Positions 1-16,724 of a stretch of 64,000 nt of DNA are shown one piece after another (positions within the stretch are counted from its first letter, which is position 1; every line of letters begins with the position of its first letter). A program made the position numbers and the translations under genes. The notes under the pieces were generated by a model that saw only the letters and a list, made by a program, of their open reading frames with translations, was not told the origin of the DNA and made no database searches. Source of the DNA: Streptomyces sp. S465 (GTDB lineage: Bacteria > Actinomycetota > Actinomycetes > Streptomycetales > Streptomycetaceae); contig NZ_CP114036.1 in assembly GCF_026898115.1 (NCBI RefSeq), forward strand, positions 806,001 to 870,000. The letters are read 5' to 3'.

Positions 1-19
1 GTCACCCGGCCTTCAGCGA
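1..19 (-). repeat. Copy 1 of an inter-PKS leader repeat
   Basis: These 19 bases recur exactly at 6732-6750, where they lie just upstream of the start codon of the PKS gene at 37-6726. Here they lie downstream of that gene's stop. By analogy the start codon of a further PKS gene should sit a few bases left of the window. The sequence directly shows the repeat; the extra gene is inference. Confidence 0.6.
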
Positions 20-36
20 AGGGCGCGCCACGTTGT

Positions 37-3000
37 TCATGACAGGCCAAGTTCGTTGTCGATGAATTCCAGAACCTGATCGGCGGTCGCCACCTGCAAC
101 CGCTCCACGGCGTTGCCGTCGTCCGCCTCCGCCGACGAGCACAGCGCCTTCCACTTCGACAGCAAGGTCTCCAGCCGGGCGGTGACCGCGCCGGAGTCCA
201 CGTCCTCGACGACCACGGCCGACAGGCTGTTCTCCAGCCTGACCAGCTCGTTGAGGACGGGGTGGGGTACGTCGGGGCCCGAGGCGGCCGACTCACCGTC
301 CGGTGAGAGCTCCCGGCGCAGATGCTCGGCCAGCACCGCCGACTCCGGGTGGTCGAAGACGAGGGCCGCGGGCAGCCGCAATCCGGTGGCGGCGGCCAGC
401 CGGTTGCGCAGCTCTACGGCGGTCAGCGAATCGAAGCCGAGGTCCTTGAACGACGCGTCCGGCTGCACCACACCCGGATCGGCGTGGCCGAGCACCGTGG
501 CCGCGTGGGTACGCACCAGGTTGAGCAGCAGCCGGTGCTGTTCGGCGGGCGGCAGTCCCCTGAGCCGGCCCGCCCAGTCGGTGGGCTGCCCACCGGCGGC
601 CGCCGTGGGCCGGGCCCGTCCGCTGCCGCCGACGGTGGCGAGGGCCCGCAGCGGACTGGGCAGGGTGCCGGGGTCCTGGGCGGCGAGGGAGCCGGTGTCC
701 AGGCGGAGCGCCAGCAGATGCGGGTGGCCGTGCCGGCAGGCCGCGTCCAGTAGCGCCAGACCCTCCTCGGTGCTGTTGGCCTTGATGCCCAGACGGCCGA
801 TCCGGGCCAGGTCGGCGTCGGCCAGCCGCGCGGTGAGACCACTGGTGGCCGCCCAGAGACCCCAGGCCACCGAGACCGCCGGGAGGCCCATGGCCTGGCG
901 GTGGACGGCCAGCGCGTCGCAGAAGGCGTTGGCGGCGGCGTAGTTGGCCTGGCCGGGGGTGCCGAGATCCGAGGCGAAGGAGGAGAACACGACGAACATG
1001 CCCAGCCGCAGATGCTCGGTGGCGGTGTGCAGATGGGCCGCGGCCGCCGCCTTCGCCGCCCAGGCCCGCGCCAGACGCTCCGGGGTCTGCGCGGGGAGCA
1101 TCGCGTCGTCCAGCACACCCGCCGCGTGGACGACACCGGTCAGGGGGTGTGCCGGGTCGACGCCCGCGAGCACCTCGGCCACCTGCGCCGCGTCACCGAT
1201 GTCGCGCGCCAGGATCCGTACGTCGGCGCCCAGGCCGGTGAGCCGGGCCGCCAGCTCCCGCGCGCCCGGCGCGTCGGGACCGCCCCGGCTGACCAGCAGC
1301 AGACGGCGAATGTGCCGGCTGCGCACGAGGTGCTCGGCCACATGCCCACCGAGGGTGCCGGTGCCGCCGGTGATGAGCACGGTGCCCTCGGGGTCCACCG
1401 GGGCGGGCACGTCCAGCACCAGCTTGCCCGTGTGCTTGGCCTGACTCAGATACCGCAGCGCCTCACGCGCCCGGCCGAGCGGCCACGCCCGTACCGGAGG
1501 CGGCACCAGCACACCGGAGGCGAACAACCCGCCCAGCTCCCGCAGCATCTCACCGATACGGGGGGGACCGGCGTCGGCGATCAGATCGTACGCGCGGTAG
1601 CGGACACCGGGGTGCTCGGCCGCGGTCCGCTCCGCGGCACGGACATCGGTCTTGCCCATCTCCAGCAACCGGCCGCCCCCGCCCAGGAGGCGGAGCGAGG
1701 CGTCCACGAACTCCCCGGCGAGGCTGTTGAGCACCACATCGACGCCCCGGCCACCGGTGGCCTCCCGGAACGCCTCTTCGAAGGCGAGGTCGCGCGACGA
1801 GGCCCGGTGGGCCGCATCGATGCCCATCTCCTCCAGCACCCCGTGCTTCGCCGGGCTCGCCGTCGCGTAGACCTCCGCGCCGAGATGCCGGGCGATCCGC
1901 ACGGCGGCCGTTCCCACACCACCGGTCGCGGCATGGATCAGCACGCGCTCGCCCGCCTGGAGTCCCCCCAGCTCCACGAGCCCGTACCAGGCGGTGAGGA
2001 ACACGACGGGGGCGGCGGCCGCCTGCCGGAACGTCCAGCCTTCGGGGATGGGTACGACCGTACGGGCGTCCGCCACGGCCAGCGGGCCGAACGCGCCCTC
2101 GAACAGGCCCATCACCCGGTCGCCCACGGCGAGACCGGTCACGCCGGGGCCGACGTCCCGCACCACACCGGCGCCCTCGCTGCCACCGAACACCGCGTCC
2201 CCGGGGTACATCCCCAACACCATCAGCGCATCGCGGAAGTTGACGCCCGCCGCGTGGACATCGATCCGAACCTGGCCCTCCCGCAGAGGTGCCAGGACCT
2301 CCGGGCACGCCACGGGCCGCACACTGTCCACCGTCCCGGCGCCCTCGAGTCCGAGCCGCCAGGCGGACTGCTCCACCGGGGCCGCCAGGACCGCGCTCGG
2401 CGCGGCGCGCACCAGTCGAGGCATCAGCGCCCGCCCGGCGCGCAGGGCCAGCTGCGACTCGTCCATCTCGATGGCGCGCGCCACGGCGTCGGTCACGAGG
2501 TCGGCGGACACCTCGGCGTGGGGGTCGAGATCGAGCAGCAGGAAACGGCCGGGGTTCTCGGTTTGCGCACTGCGCACCAGACCCCAGACGGCGGCGCCCG
2601 CCACATCCACACTGTCGGCCACGGGGTCACCACCCGGGTCGCCGGTCGCGACGGCGCCACGCGTCACCACCACCAACCGGGCCTCGGCCAGGCGCGGCTC
2701 GGCCAGCCAGCTCCGCACCAGCTCCAGGACCCGTTCCGCCGAGGCCAGCCCGTCGGCCGCCATCCCGCCGTCTCGGGCACGGACCGCCTCGGCGGGCTCG
2801 AGTGCCAGGACGACGGCGGGGGCGGGGGCGCCCGCGTCGAGCGCGCTGATCAACGCCCGCGGATCCGGATGGCATACGGCGGCGGACCCGGCCGGAGCCC
2901 GGTCCTCGGGCCCCAGGATCACCCAGCCGGTGTCGTCGGCCGTGTGATCCGCGGACCGCCCGTCGCCGTTGGGCGGCGCGGGAACCGGCAAGGGGGCCCA

Positions 3001-6000
3001 GTCCATGACGAACAGCCCATCCCCGACCGGACGTTGGGCCGTACGGAGCTGCTCGGCGTCGGCGGACCGCAGCACCACCGCGTCGGCGCTCAGCACCGGG
3101 GCGCCCAGGGCATCCGCCACGGTCACCCGCAGCGTACGTTCCCGCTCCGCGCTCGGCCCGTACGGAGAGATCCACACCCGTACCGTGCTCGCCCCGGCCG
3201 CCCACAGCGACACCCCGTTCCAGGTGAACGGCAGCCACACTCGGCCATCGGGCGACTCGGCGTCGCTCGGTGACCCATCGGTCAGCAGAACGGGATGCAG
3301 GGCGGCGTCGAGCAGCGCCGGGTGGATGCCGAACTGCGTCCGCTCCCCCGCGGCCTCGGGCAACGCCACCTCGGCCAGCAGATCCGCGCCGTCCCGCCAT
3401 ACCGCGCGCAGTCCCTGGAAGGCCGGACCGTACGCGTACCCCGACGCCGCGATGTGTGCGTAGAAGTCCACGGGGTCGATCGGTTTCGCACCCGCCGGTG
3501 GCCATGCCCCACCCAACTCCGCTACTGGCGTGGAGCCGTCGGGAGGTGGGCTCAGGACGCCTTCCGCATGGCACACCCACCCGGCCGCCGTGTCGGCGTC
3601 GTCATCGGGGCGCGAGTACATCCGCACATCGCGCCGGCCATCGGCGCCCGGCCCGCCGACGACCACTTGCAGGCGGACCCCGCCGTCGGGCGGCAGCACG
3701 AGTGGCACCTGGAGCGTCAGCTCCTCCACCCCACCGCAGCCGACCTCATCGGCGGCCCGCAGCGCCCACTCGACCAAGGCCGTCCCGGGCACCAGTACCG
3801 CGCCCGCCACCACATGGTCGGCGAGCCAGCCATGGGACCGCACCGAGAGCCGTCCCGTCAGCAGATGCCCCTGGCCGTCGGCGAGCTCCACGGCGGCGCT
3901 CAGCAGCGGATGGCCCGCGGCGACCAGTCCGAGGTCGGCGGGGTCGGCGCCCCGGCCACTGAGTCCGTCGAGCCAGTAGCGCTGGTGCTGGAAGGCGTAC
4001 GTGGGCAGGTCGACGGTACGAGGGGTCGGGTCGGCCGGAAACGCAGCCTTCCAGTCGACCCCGACCCCGGCGATGAACGCCTGGCCGAGGGAGTGGAGGA
4101 GCTGGGCCCGGCCACCATGGTCACGGCGCAGCGTGGGCACCGCGACCGCCTCCACACCCGCCTGCTCGAAGGTCTCCTGCATCCCCACGGTCAGTACGGG
4201 ATGCGAACTGGCCTCGATGAACACCCGATGCCCATCCGCCAGCAACGCCTCGACCGCATCGGCGAACCGCACCCGCTCCCGCAGATTGCGCACCCAGTAG
4301 TCCGTGTCCAGGCCAGTCGCATCGACTCGGCCACCGGTCACCGTTGAGTAGAACGCCACCTCATCCGCGCCACCGACGACCGGCCGGACACCGGCCAGAA
4401 CCTCGTTCAACTCCTCACGGATCTGATCCACCTGAGGACCATGCGAGGCATAGTCCACCTCGATCAGCCGGGCACGCTCCCCCACGTCCTGGCACGCGGC
4501 CACCACACCGGCCACCTGCTCCGGCGGACCAGAAACCACCGTGGACGAGGGCCCATTCACAGCGGCCACACCTACTCCACCGGCCCGATCACCAAGCCCC
4601 GACAGCAGTTCCCCCGCCCGCTCCTGACCCACGCCGAGCGACGCCATCGCCCCGCCCCCGGCCAGCCGCCGCAACGCCCTGCTCCGCAACGCCACGACCT
4701 TCGCACCGTCCTCCAAAGACAGCGCACCCGCCACAACAGCCGCCGCGATCTCACCCTGGCTATGACCCACCACCGCCGCAGGACGCACCCCATACCCCGC
4801 CCACACCGCAGCCAACGACACCATCACCGCCCACAACACCGGCTGCACCACATCCACCCGCCCCAGATCCACCGCACCCTCCGCACCGCGCAACACATCC
4901 GAAAGCGACCAATCCACAAACGGCGCCAGTGCCCGCTCGCACTCCGCCGCCCGTGCCGCGAACACGGGCGACGCTTCCAGCAGCTCCGCCCCCATACCGG
5001 CCCACTGCGCACCCTGACCGGGGAAGACCAGCACCGGACCCACATCACCCGTCAACGCCGCCGCACCCGACTGCACCACACCCGGATGCGACACACCTCC
5101 CGCCAACGCCTCCACACCCGCCAACAACTCCACGCGGTCAGCACCCACCACCACCGCCCGATGCTCAAACACCGACCGCGCCGTGACCAACGACCACCCC
5201 ACATCCACCGACGACAGCTCGGACGCATCCCCCACCCACTCAGCCAACGCCGCAGCCTGCCCCCGCAACGCCTCCACACCCCGCCCCGACACCACCCACG
5301 GCACCACCTCACCCATCTCAGAGGACGCCGCCGACACATCCTCCTCCGGGGCCTGCTCCAGGATCAGATGGGCGTTCGTGCCGGAGATGCCGAACGAGGA
5401 CACCGCCGCACGGCGGGGGCGTTCCAGCCGGGGCCACTCCACCGACTCGTTCAGCAGCCGCAGCCCGCTGTCCGCCCAGTCCACATGCGGGGTGGGCCGG
5501 TCAAGGTGCAGGTTCGCGGGCAGTCGCGGGTGCCGGAGCGCCATGACCATCTTGATCACACCCGCGACACCGGCCGCCGCATGCGTATGGCCGATGTTGG
5601 ACTTCAGAGAGCCCAGCAGCAGGGGCCGGTCTGCGGGACGGTTCTGGCCGTAGGTCGCGATCAGGGCCTCGGCCTCGATCGGGTCGCCGAGTTTGGTGCC
5701 CGTGCCGTGTGCCTCGACGGCGTCCACATCACCCGGCGTCAACCGCGCGTTGGCCAGTGCCTGCCCGATGACGCGTTCCTGGGCCACGTCGTTGGGTGCG
5801 GTGAGGCCATTGCTGGCGCCGTCCTGGTTGACCGCCGAGCCCCGGATCACCGCCAGCACCCGGTGGCCGTTGCGCCGCGCCTCCGACAGCCGCTCCAGCA
5901 CCACCATGCCGACGCCTTCGGAGAAACCGGTGCCGTCCGCGTCGGCGGCGAAGGACTTGCACCGGCCGTCCGGGGCCAGTGCGCGCTGCCGGGAGAACTC

Positions 6001-6726
6001 GGTGAACATGATGGGGGTGGCGAGTGAGGTGACACCGCCCGCCAGGGCCAGGGTGCATTCGCCCTGCCGCAGCGCCTGCACCGCCAGATGCATGGCCACC
6101 AGCGAGGCCGAGCACGCGGTGTCCACCGTCACCGCCGGCCCCTCCAGGCCGAAGGTGTAGGCCACCCGGCCCGAGATCACGCTGGTGAGTCCGCCCGTGG
6201 TGGCGTAGCCCTCGAATCCCTCGGGGATACGCGGTGCCCGGGACAGATAGTCCTGGCTGGACACCCCGGCGTAGACACCGGTGCGGGTTCCCTTCAGCGA
6301 CACCGGGTCGATACCGGCCCGTTCCAGGGATTCCCAGGCCGTCTCCAGCACCAGCCGCTGCTGCGGGTCCATGGCCAGCGCTTCCCTGGGGCTGATGCCG
6401 AAGAACGCCGCGTCGAACCGGTCCGCCGCGACGAATCCGCCCTGGCGGACGCAGCTGGTGCCGTAGTGCTCCGGATCGGGGTGGTAGAGGCGCTCCAGAT
6501 CCCAGCCGCGGTCCGTCGGGAAGTCCCCGATAGCGTCGACACCCGAGACGAGCAGTTCCCACAGCTCCTCCGGGGAGGTGACCCCGCCGGGGAAACGGCA
6601 GGCCATGCCGATCACGGCCACCGGTTCCTGGGCACGCTCCTCCACTTCGCGCAACCGCAGACGCGTATCGTGCAGATCGGCGGAAACGCGCTTGAGGTAC
6701 TCGACCAGCTTCTCTTCGTTCGCCAT
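37..6726 (-). CDS. Modular type I polyketide synthase, one fully reducing extension module (KS-AT-DH-ER-KR-ACP)
   Basis: A 2229-residue assembly-line PKS. Residues 1-33 form a charged coiled-coil N-terminal docking segment. The KS begins near 34 with active-site Cys205 in VDTACSASL. The AT carries GHSQGE near 654 and YASH near 759, the usual methylmalonyl-CoA signature. The DH near 965 has an intact HxxxGxxxxP ([10 protein letters not shown]). The ER shows a Rossmann motif ([13 protein letters not shown]) near 1594. The KR has TGGTGTLGG near 1785, Ser/Tyr near 1912-1930 and an LDD motif (B-type). The ACP has LGFDSL near 2097. The C-terminus ends in a helical docking segment ([17 protein letters not shown]). 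The module should add one methylmalonyl unit and reduce it fully. It follows the loading gene after 42 bp on the same strand, so it is probably module 2. No TE is present, so the chain passes on to a gene left of the window. Confidence 0.95.
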   Translation of the reverse strand: MANEEKLVEYLKRVSADLHDTRLRLREVEERAQEPVAVIGMACRFPGGVTSPEELWELLVSGVDAIGDFPTDRGWDLERLYHPDPEHYGTSCVRQGGFVAADRFDAAFFGISPREALAMDPQQRLVLETAWESLERAGIDPVSLKGTRTGVYAGVSSQDYLSRAPRIPEGFEGYATTGGLTSVISGRVAYTFGLEGPAVTVDTACSASLVAMHLAVQALRQGECTLALAGGVTSLATPIMFTEFSRQRALAPDGRCKSFAADADGTGFSEGVGMVVLERLSEARRNGHRVLAVIRGSAVNQDGASNGLTAPNDVAQERVIGQALANARLTPGDVDAVEAHGTGTKLGDPIEAEALIATYGQNRPADRPLLLGSLKSNIGHTHAAAGVAGVIKMVMALRHPRLPANLHLDRPTPHVDWADSGLRLLNESVEWPRLERPRRAAVSSFGISGTNAHLILEQAPEEDVSAASSEMGEVVPWVVSGRGVEALRGQAAALAEWVGDASELSSVDVGWSLVTARSVFEHRAVVVGADRVELLAGVEALAGGVSHPGVVQSGAAALTGDVGPVLVFPGQGAQWAGMGAELLEASPVFAARAAECERALAPFVDWSLSDVLRGAEGAVDLGRVDVVQPVLWAVMVSLAAVWAGYGVRPAAVVGHSQGEIAAAVVAGALSLEDGAKVVALRSRALRRLAGGGAMASLGVGQERAGELLSGLGDRAGGVGVAAVNGPSSTVVSGPPEQVAGVVAACQDVGERARLIEVDYASHGPQVDQIREELNEVLAGVRPVVGGADEVAFYSTVTGGRVDATGLDTDYWVRNLRERVRFADAVEALLADGHRVFIEASSHPVLTVGMQETFEQAGVEAVAVPTLRRDHGGRAQLLHSLGQAFIAGVGVDWKAAFPADPTPRTVDLPTYAFQHQRYWLDGLSGRGADPADLGLVAAGHPLLSAAVELADGQGHLLTGRLSVRSHGWLADHVVAGAVLVPGTALVEWALRAADEVGCGGVEELTLQVPLVLPPDGGVRLQVVVGGPGADGRRDVRMYSRPDDDADTAAGWVCHAEGVLSPPPDGSTPVAELGGAWPPAGAKPIDPVDFYAHIAASGYAYGPAFQGLRAVWRDGADLLAEVALPEAAGERTQFGIHPALLDAALHPVLLTDGSPSDAESPDGRVWLPFTWNGVSLWAAGASTVRVWISPYGPSAERERTLRVTVADALGAPVLSADAVVLRSADAEQLRTAQRPVGDGLFVMDWAPLPVPAPPNGDGRSADHTADDTGWVILGPEDRAPAGSAAVCHPDPRALISALDAGAPAPAVVLALEPAEAVRARDGGMAADGLASAERVLELVRSWLAEPRLAEARLVVVTRGAVATGDPGGDPVADSVDVAGAAVWGLVRSAQTENPGRFLLLDLDPHAEVSADLVTDAVARAIEMDESQLALRAGRALMPRLVRAAPSAVLAAPVEQSAWRLGLEGAGTVDSVRPVACPEVLAPLREGQVRIDVHAAGVNFRDALMVLGMYPGDAVFGGSEGAGVVRDVGPGVTGLAVGDRVMGLFEGAFGPLAVADARTVVPIPEGWTFRQAAAAPVVFLTAWYGLVELGGLQAGERVLIHAATGGVGTAAVRIARHLGAEVYATASPAKHGVLEEMGIDAAHRASSRDLAFEEAFREATGGRGVDVVLNSLAGEFVDASLRLLGGGGRLLEMGKTDVRAAERTAAEHPGVRYRAYDLIADAGPPRIGEMLRELGGLFASGVLVPPPVRAWPLGRAREALRYLSQAKHTGKLVLDVPAPVDPEGTVLITGGTGTLGGHVAEHLVRSRHIRRLLLVSRGGPDAPGARELAARLTGLGADVRILARDIGDAAQVAEVLAGVDPAHPLTGVVHAAGVLDDAMLPAQTPERLARAWAAKAAAAAHLHTATEHLRLGMFVVFSSFASDLGTPGQANYAAANAFCDALAVHRQAMGLPAVSVAWGLWAATSGLTARLADADLARIGRLGIKANSTEEGLALLDAACRHGHPHLLALRLDTGSLAAQDPGTLPSPLRALATVGGSGRARPTAAAGGQPTDWAGRLRGLPPAEQHRLLLNLVRTHAATVLGHADPGVVQPDASFKDLGFDSLTAVELRNRLAAATGLRLPAALVFDHPESAVLAEHLRRELSPDGESAASGPDVPHPVLNELVRLENSLSAVVVEDVDSGAVTARLETLLSKWKALCSSAEADDGNAVERLQVATADQVLEFIDNELGLS

Positions 6727-6731
6727 GAGGG

Positions 6732-6750
6732 GTCACCCGGCCTTCAGCGA
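6732..6750 (-). repeat. Copy 2 of an inter-PKS leader repeat
   Basis: Identical to positions 1-19. It lies in the 42-bp spacer between the two PKS genes, directly before the ATG at 6726. The reverse strand reads GGGTGACCCCT before the ATG, so part of it may serve as the ribosome site. Confidence 0.6.
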
Positions 6751-6768
6751 TCGTCGCGCCCGGCACAT

Positions 6769-14017
<7,249 letters not shown>

Positions 14018-14025
<8 letters not shown>

Positions 14026-14071
14026 CGCACCCCATACGGCGCTCGGAGAACATCGGCGTGTTCTTGGTCAT
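14018..14071 (-). CDS. Possible 17-residue leader peptide overlapping the PKS start
   Basis: An ATG at 14071 follows a good ribosome site (GGGAG, 8-bp spacer) and opens a 17-codon frame ([17 protein letters not shown]) that stops with TAG at 14018-14020, inside the first codons of the PKS gene in another frame. The overlap would couple translation of the large PKS to the leader. This is read from sequence only. It could instead be chance, or mark the true transcript start region. Confidence 0.35.
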
Positions 14072-14268
14072 GGGCGGCACTCCCGCTCCGGATTGATGAT
14101 CGGTGCCAGCACGTGGCCCATCGTGCGGCGCTGTTCTAAAGCAAGACCAAATAGGTCACGGCCGGTGACTTTAGAGACGCGTTACCGGAATCCCTGACCA
14201 TCGCTGAGCGGGTGAGCCTTTATGCGTCCTTGGCCGACCCCATCCAACGAGCACACAGGAGGAGTGCC
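14072..14268. promoter_or_regulatory. Divergent PKS/methyltransferase control region
   Basis: This 197-bp gap separates the leftward PKS operon from the rightward methyltransferase and must hold promoters for both. It contains one short inverted repeat at 14155-14169 (GTCAC, 5-bp spacer, GTGAC). I could not identify convincing SARP heptamer direct repeats by eye. The SARP gene nearby is the likeliest regulator. Confidence 0.4.
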
Positions 14269-15081
14269 ATGACCTCTTCATCGGCCGTGCCGCCGGGCGG
14301 CACCGTGTCGGACTACTACAGCTCGCTGGGACCGCTTCTCCAGATGGCGTGGGACGACAACTTCCACTTCGGCTACTGGGACGGCCCGTCAGATACCAGT
14401 TCGGTCCAAGAGGCCACCGACCGCTTCACGGATCTGCTCACCGAACGGCTGCGGGTGGGGCCGGGGGCCCGGGTGCTGGATGTCGGGTGCGGAATCGGGA
14501 AACCGGCGATGCGGGTGGCGTCCACCACCGGAGCCAATGTCCTGGGCATCACGATCAGCGAGCTCCAGGTCAAACAGGCGACCGAATCCGCCCGGGTGGC
14601 CGGACTGTCCGGCCGGGTGGCATTCCAATACGCCGACGCCATGGCCATGCCTTTCGAAGACGCGTCTTTCGACGCCGTACTCGCATTCGAATCGATCAAT
14701 CACATGGACCGCCCGACGGCGCTGCGCGAGATGGCCCGGGTGCTGGCGTCCGGAGGCCGGCTGGTGCTCACCGATGTCACCGCGCCGGAGGACGGCAGTT
14801 ACCAGCCGGACGGCGATCCCGGCGTGGTCACCTCGCTGACCCGGCTGGACGACTGGCCCGGTCTGATCGGCGACGCGGGGCTGGTGCTCGACGAACTGGC
14901 CGATGTCACCGAGAACACGAAGGACACCGCGAACCGGATGATCGACGGGATCCTCCGCTGTCGCCGCGAGTTCGAGGCGCGACACGGCGTCAGCGTGCAG
15001 GAGGTGCTGGACGCCGCCAAGTCGGCACTGCCCACCGTTCCCAGTGCCGGCTGTGCGATCGTGGTCGCCCACAAGCCCTGA
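14269..15081 (+). CDS. SAM-dependent small-molecule methyltransferase (class I, UbiE/Methyltransf_11 type)
   Basis: A 270-residue soluble methyltransferase. The SAM-binding motif I is VLDVGCGIGKPAMRVA near residue 65, followed by an acidic region (YADAMAMPFED) and the post-motif AFESINHMDR. The N-terminal stretch (DYYSSLGPLLQMAWDDNFHFGYW) is typical of the methyltransferases found in antibiotic clusters. The start chosen has a strong AGGAGG site 6 bp upstream; an in-frame ATG 57 bp further up has none. It diverges from the PKS operon and probably methylates the polyketide or a precursor late in the pathway. The acceptor atom (O, C or N) cannot be told from sequence. Confidence 0.85.
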   Translation: MTSSSAVPPGGTVSDYYSSLGPLLQMAWDDNFHFGYWDGPSDTSSVQEATDRFTDLLTERLRVGPGARVLDVGCGIGKPAMRVASTTGANVLGITISELQVKQATESARVAGLSGRVAFQYADAMAMPFEDASFDAVLAFESINHMDRPTALREMARVLASGGRLVLTDVTAPEDGSYQPDGDPGVVTSLTRLDDWPGLIGDAGLVLDELADVTENTKDTANRMIDGILRCRREFEARHGVSVQEVLDAAKSALPTVPSAGCAIVVAHKP

Positions 15082-15455
15082 ATCGACAACAAACCACGGA
15101 TATTCGACCAGCCGTTCATGAGTGCCACGCAGCCGGAATTTCCCCCTCCTCATCAAAGCGGCGCCAAGGGACCCACGAACTCGCAAGACACGCTTGTCCC
15201 GCCGGACATCATCCGCGTATTCTCTTTCGCGACTACAGCACCTCATGTGCAGGTATCCGGACTCCGATCTTCCGGAACTGTTTTGCGAATACTCGCTCCG
15301 CACCGTCGAGGAGACGCCTCGAGGGCGCTTATATCCGGATTCTAGGCGAGGTGGGTAGTCATAGGACTCGCTTACGATGTGGGACACCTGCCGACGACAT
15401 CACTTTCCTCCGTTCTCTGATTCCTCGGCAGGCCGCGACAAAAGAGGGGTGAGTA
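15082..15455. other. Intergenic region without a recognised gene
   Basis: About 370 bp after the methyltransferase with lower GC than its surroundings. Short frames occur on both strands but none has coding-like codon bias together with a ribosome site. It probably carries the promoter for the downstream SARP region. No clear terminator hairpin was seen. Confidence 0.4.
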
Positions 15456-15704
15456 ATGGCAGTCGCGAACGGCGTGCGTCAGTGGATCCGGCGGCACCAC
15501 CCGTTCCCGGACGGCGCGGGACGACGATCCGCACGGACCGCCGGAGCCCACCCCGTACACGCGTTCACTTCCAGAACCAGACGGACCTCGCCCTTGGCAT
15601 CGAGAGAAATCACAGACAACCCCGCGGGCACTTCCGGCAACGGCGCCGACTGTCCCATGACCGCACTCGTCGGCGACTCGGATGGGGCACATTGTGCGAT
15701 ATGA
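15456..15704 (+). CDS. Possible 82-residue hypothetical protein upstream of the SARP gene
   Basis: An ATG at 15456 is preceded by GAGGGG with a 6-bp spacer. The frame runs 82 codons and ends 11 bp inside the SARP gene. About 70% of codons end in G or C, below the local norm but above chance. The first half is rich in Arg and His; the second half is less charged and has two cysteines. No family was recognised. The overlap with the SARP start suggests translational coupling if it is real; it may instead be untranslated leader. Confidence 0.3.
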   Translation: MAVANGVRQWIRRHHPFPDGAGRRSARTAGAHPVHAFTSRTRRTSPLASREITDNPAGTSGNGADCPMTALVGDSDGAHCAI

Positions 15705-16464
15705 GATCATGGGTCCCCTTCGTGTGGTGGAAGGGGACAGGAAATTAACCATCAGGGCGCGCAAGATCGAGGTCCTGCTGACGGTCCTCCTCGTCCGCGC
15801 CGATCAGGTGGTCCCGATCGACCAGCTCATCACCGAGATCTGGGGGGAGGACCCACCGCGCCGGGCGATCGCCGGGCTGCATGTGTATGTCTCCCAGATC
15901 CGTAAGTTCCTGCGCCGGCCCGGCCAGAGCGAAAGTCCCGTTCTCACCCGCCCGCCGGGATACGTTCTGCGGCTGGGGCCCGATCATCTCGACTTCCACT
16001 GCTTCGAACGACTGGTGTGCGAGGGCCGGGACCAGCTGAGGGAGCGGCGTTATCAGCAGGCCACAGCCACTTTCGAGGGCGCGCTCGATCTCTGGCGCGA
16101 TCCGTTGCTGGACGACGTATGCCACGGGCCGATCCTCGAGGGCTTTCAGACCTGGCTGAAGGAAGCCCGCCTGGAATGCATTGAGATGCTGACGGATTCC
16201 CGGCTCATGCTCGGCCGCCACCGCGAGCTGGTGAGCGATCTGTACCAGCTGACCACCGAACACCCGCTGCGGGAGGCACTGCACCGTCAGTTGATGCTGG
16301 CGCTCTACCGCTGTGGCCGCCGGGCGGACGCCTTGCATGTGTATCAGGCGGCGCGCAAGACGCTCAACGAGGAACTCGGGCTCGAGCCGTGCCGGGCCCT
16401 ACAGGACATGCAGCGGGCCATCCTCACCTCGGACGACCGACTGGAACTGCATGTGCCCGCATGA
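15694..16464 (+). CDS. SARP-family transcriptional activator
   Basis: A 256-residue Streptomyces antibiotic regulatory protein. The N-terminal part (VRYEIMGPLRVV to about residue 95) is the OmpR-like winged-helix domain, with the typical IWGEDPPRRA and YVSQIRKFLR stretches. Residues 100-245 form the bacterial transcriptional activation domain (TPR-like helices; LYRCGRRADALHVYQAAR, ending LGLEPCRALQDMQRAIL). It lacks the NB-ARC and TPR extensions of AfsR, so it is a small, pathway-level SARP. The GTG start was chosen because family members begin MRYEILGPLRV; an ATG 12 bp upstream is an alternative. Its position beside the PKS makes it the probable activator of that cluster. Confidence 0.9.
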   Translation: MRYEIMGPLRVVEGDRKLTIRARKIEVLLTVLLVRADQVVPIDQLITEIWGEDPPRRAIAGLHVYVSQIRKFLRRPGQSESPVLTRPPGYVLRLGPDHLDFHCFERLVCEGRDQLRERRYQQATATFEGALDLWRDPLLDDVCHGPILEGFQTWLKEARLECIEMLTDSRLMLGRHRELVSDLYQLTTEHPLREALHRQLMLALYRCGRRADALHVYQAARKTLNEELGLEPCRALQDMQRAILTSDDRLELHVPA

Positions 16465-16488
16465 GAAAGACGTGGAGGAGGTGGGCGT

Positions 16489-16719
16489 ATGAGCGATCAC
16501 ATCAGTTGTCTGTCCGACGGCAGCCCGATCGAGGTCGTCCTCGAAGGGGGACCGGACGATCTGCCCCGGGCATTCCGTACCGGGCGGTCGACCCTGACCA
16601 CCAGGAAGCTCAAAATCCAGCACCGCAATGGATACGAGCATTTCGAACTCGTCAACGAATCCGCTGACATCACCCCAGCGATCTTTCGCTGGACCATGCG
16701 GACGAAAATCGCCGAGTAG
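16489..16719 (+). CDS. DUF5988-like small protein
   Basis: A 76-residue protein with a strong GGAGGAGG ribosome site, 24 bp after the SARP gene. It shows the pattern of DUF5988: an early VVLEGGPDDLP segment, a central GYEHFE and the ending YRWT/FRWTMRTKIAE. Such proteins often lie in natural-product loci, but their role is unknown. No catalytic motif, signal peptide or membrane segment is visible. It is probably co-transcribed with the SARP gene and ends 5 bp before the peptidase start. Confidence 0.75.
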   Translation: MSDHISCLSDGSPIEVVLEGGPDDLPRAFRTGRSTLTTRKLKIQHRNGYEHFELVNESADITPAIFRWTMRTKIAE

Positions 16720-16724
16720 CGTCC

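Noticed and set aside
901..3273. 790-codon plus-strand open frame opposite the PKS
   Set aside because: It is a mirror frame of the high-GC PKS gene; the translation is rich in Arg, Gly and His and has no domain.
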